This document shows positions 62,151 through 64,000 of a stretch of DNA of 64,000 nt, piece after piece; the stretch's first letter is position 1; each line of letters starts with the position of its first letter. Location of the stretch: NCBI GenBank assembly GCA_963854835.1, contig OY978526.1, positions 30,865,073-30,929,072 of the forward strand, in the 5' to 3' direction. A model generated the notes under the pieces. The model worked only from the letters and a program-made list of their open reading frames with translations. It was not told the DNA's origin and ran no database searches. This DNA comes from Megamerina dolium. Lineage: Eukaryota; Arthropoda; Insecta; Diptera; Megamerinidae. A program made the position numbers and the translations under genes.

Positions 62151-63604
62151 AGTTGTTTTTTTTGTCATTTTGTATGTAAGTCTCGTTGAGAGTTGGATAT
62201 AGAGGTTAAGTATTATCGAAATAGATGGAGAGGAGAACTACCGCACAGACCGTAACAAACCAAACGCTTTTCTTTCTAAAACATATTAAACCCAATCGGA
62301 ACGTAAACCATTCACATGGCAACAATTAAAATATGAAAAAAATATTACATTATTCTACTAGCATACTAATAATAAGTGTGTAGGCTTCAATTAATATCAA
62401 TTAAGTACAAGAACGAACGCCTCCACAAAACAGTACAACAAATAGCAATTGCCAAGTTGCCGGTCAGTACAAGATGGTAACAAAATGCAATAATACTATA
62501 GTGATATCGTACCTAGAGTCAAACCCTGACCAATTATTATTATTATTTACAGTAGTTATTTAAACAAGACATTTTGAATAACAATGCTAATCACTTTGTA
62601 GCTTACTCGTATTGATGACATTTATGTGATTTAATATTTTTCTACAACAGCCTTCGTACTTGACGTTCTCCGATAACATTGTAAGTTTTGCATTACAATG
62701 CGTATTTTGCAACAAACCAAAAAGGTATACTATTTTTTTTTTATATACGGTGTACTTAACCTTCATTAGCGTTTATAAGCGATTTCACGTAGGTACACGT
62801 ACATACATATTTATTAATAATGCAAATACAGACACATACATAGTTCAAAATTAATTAACCGGCAAATTGTTTCTAATTGTATGTATAATTACTTAACTAA
62901 TTTAACCTGCATATGATTGTAAGTTTTTTTATTTTCGAACTTTCAAACGTGCGAATATGACTTCAAAGATCATTGACATCGGAGAGGAAAATGTAGTGCA
63001 AAACCTTTACAATAAATTTGTATGATGGTCAAAAAATCATTTTAGAGCTTTTAGCTCTATGTATACATATTTTGTTTTTTTCTTTGACTTCATTAATATA
63101 TTTCAAAATAATTATTTCAGACGGAAGTTTTTGCAAATTGTGTTATTGCACCCAACTGAGTTTGTGTCTATTCTTGGCATAATATTTGCATTTTGTTTAC
63201 AAATTAAACGCCAACAACTGAACAAAACGTTTGATATCACATTAAGGCAATCATCGTGTGACAAGCTTGCAATTTAAAGTAAATACAATACAAAAAATAC
63301 CGGTTACAATTTTATGTGTGTAAAAATTTCCAGCCAAATAAAGGTTAAAACAATACTTGTTACAAATGTTTATCAGCATTTTGAGGAAGCAGTGCAACCT
63401 ATAGAGCAATGTGCTTGTTATTCTCAGTTTGAAAAAAAAAATGCAATTACCTATTACAGTTATGAACAAGAGAATTCTATCTATTATTTTCACTTATGTA
63501 TTTACAACTCCACCTGTTTTACCAGTTTTATAAATATGCACATATGTATTAAAACCTACACACAAGCCAATTAGCATTTACCCAACAGTACAAATACATA
63601 CAAA

Positions 63605-63785
63605 ATTATGCAGGGCTGTGATAATGCGATTAATCGTTCAATAAAAAAATCTGAGTAATCACTTTTTCGATTAATCAGTATTGACATTAATCAAAATAGA
63701 CATTTTTCAATTATTCATAATTTTGATCAAACAAATTTTAAATTATTCATATTAATCAGAATTTTGATTTATCATTTATAATAAA
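63605..63785. repeat. Second GATTAATC-rich block
   Basis: Repeats of GATTAATCG, GATTAATCAGTATTG, TTAATCAAAATAGAC and ATTAATCAGAATTTTGATT over about 180 bp, like the 14.2-kb block. This supports a dispersed repeat family. Confidence 0.6.
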
Positions 63786-63889
63786 AAAAAAAAACAATAA
63801 AAATTAAGTATTACCGAAGATTAAATACTACACTATGACACACAGATAGACACAGATTCAAAAGACACATTCTAAGTTTTAGCCCTTTA

Positions 63890-64000
63890 GTCTTAAATTT
63901 GTGCGTAAAATCTGCAAATAAGCATTCGAAAGCATACTTTTGTATGAGAAGTAGACACATTTTTAATCAGATTTCTCCCATTTTTAAACTACACTAATTA
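63890..64000 (-). repeat. Partial unit of the 153-bp repeat, running off the window
   Basis: AAGCATTCGAAAGCATACTT, TTGTATGAGAAGTAG and TTTTAATCAGATTTCTCCCA follow the unit of the 19-20 kb array. The array, if any, continues beyond the right edge. Confidence 0.7.

Larger units (their letters stand above)
46182..64000. other. Upstream of Invadolysin: transposon-rich DNA without a recognisable host gene
   Basis: The Invadolysin 5' exon and promoter should lie somewhere on the minus strand here or beyond the window, but I found no 'C.H..P..HE' block next to a donor site. The listed repeats occupy 47.3, 48.7-49.5, 50.4, 51.1-52.3, 53.6-53.9, 54.0-55.6, 56.4-58.0, 58.7-59.5, 59.8-60.4, 62.0 and 63.6-64.0 kb. 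The remainder is AT-rich, with ATAC/TATA microsatellites near 58.4 kb. A 100-residue open frame at 55703-56005 is unassigned. Confidence 0.7.

Noticed and set aside
1..64000. CRISPR arrays, tRNA/rRNA genes, bacterial-type operons
   Set aside because: The direct repeats here are too long or too diverged for CRISPR. No tRNA or rRNA signatures were seen, and the gene structure is clearly that of an insect nuclear genome.

Overview
The window is nuclear DNA from a fly. It is AT-rich, with long introns, CA/GAT/CTG microsatellites and many mariner transposon relics. Its two recognisable genes are insect-type, and the proteins look like those of a higher dipteran. A tephritid fruit fly would fit, but I cannot prove the species from sequence alone. 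No rRNA, tRNA, CRISPR, viral or prokaryotic features were seen.

There are two real protein-coding genes, arranged tail to tail. (1) hedgehog (hh), plus strand. Coding exon 2 is at 15370-15631 (end of the signalling domain) and terminal exon 3 at 31261-31940 (the self-cleaving Hint/cholesterol-transfer domain). Exon 1 lies left of the window, so 1-15369 is inferred to be the 3' part of intron 1; intron 2 is about 15.6 kb. (2) Invadolysin / leishmanolysin-like M8 zinc metalloprotease, minus strand. Ten coding exons from 46181 down to 37825 join in frame and give about 671 residues with HEXXH, a third zinc histidine, a Met-turn and a hydrophobic C-terminus. The short 5' exon carrying the start codon and signal peptide was not found.

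Everything else is intron, intergenic DNA or mobile elements. Mariner relics lie near 8.7-9.4, 28.5-29.7, 39.2-39.9, 48.7-49.2, 51.1-52.3 and 59.8-60.4 kb. Non-LTR retrotransposon pieces lie at 44.6-45.75, 49.2-49.5 and 58.7-59.5 kb. The large first intron of the Invadolysin model (41938-45966) is a transposon nest, with three MITE-like elements and a LINE. Two sister elements of about 1.6 kb (54.0-55.6 and 56.35-57.97 kb) each carry a GTCC microsatellite, eight internal units of roughly 150 bp and hairpin ends. A 153-bp tandem array (19.2-20.3 kb) and a separate family of about 140-bp units (24.0-24.5 kb and elsewhere) share short motifs with them.

I did not find a convincing new multi-gene system. 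The best leads are: the complete vertebrate-like zinc-site residues in this fly Hedgehog, the repeat families built on units of about 140-155 bp, the undescribed MITEs, an in-frame stop-free 78-nt intron in Invadolysin, and a shared inverted-repeat motif near both hh splice acceptors.
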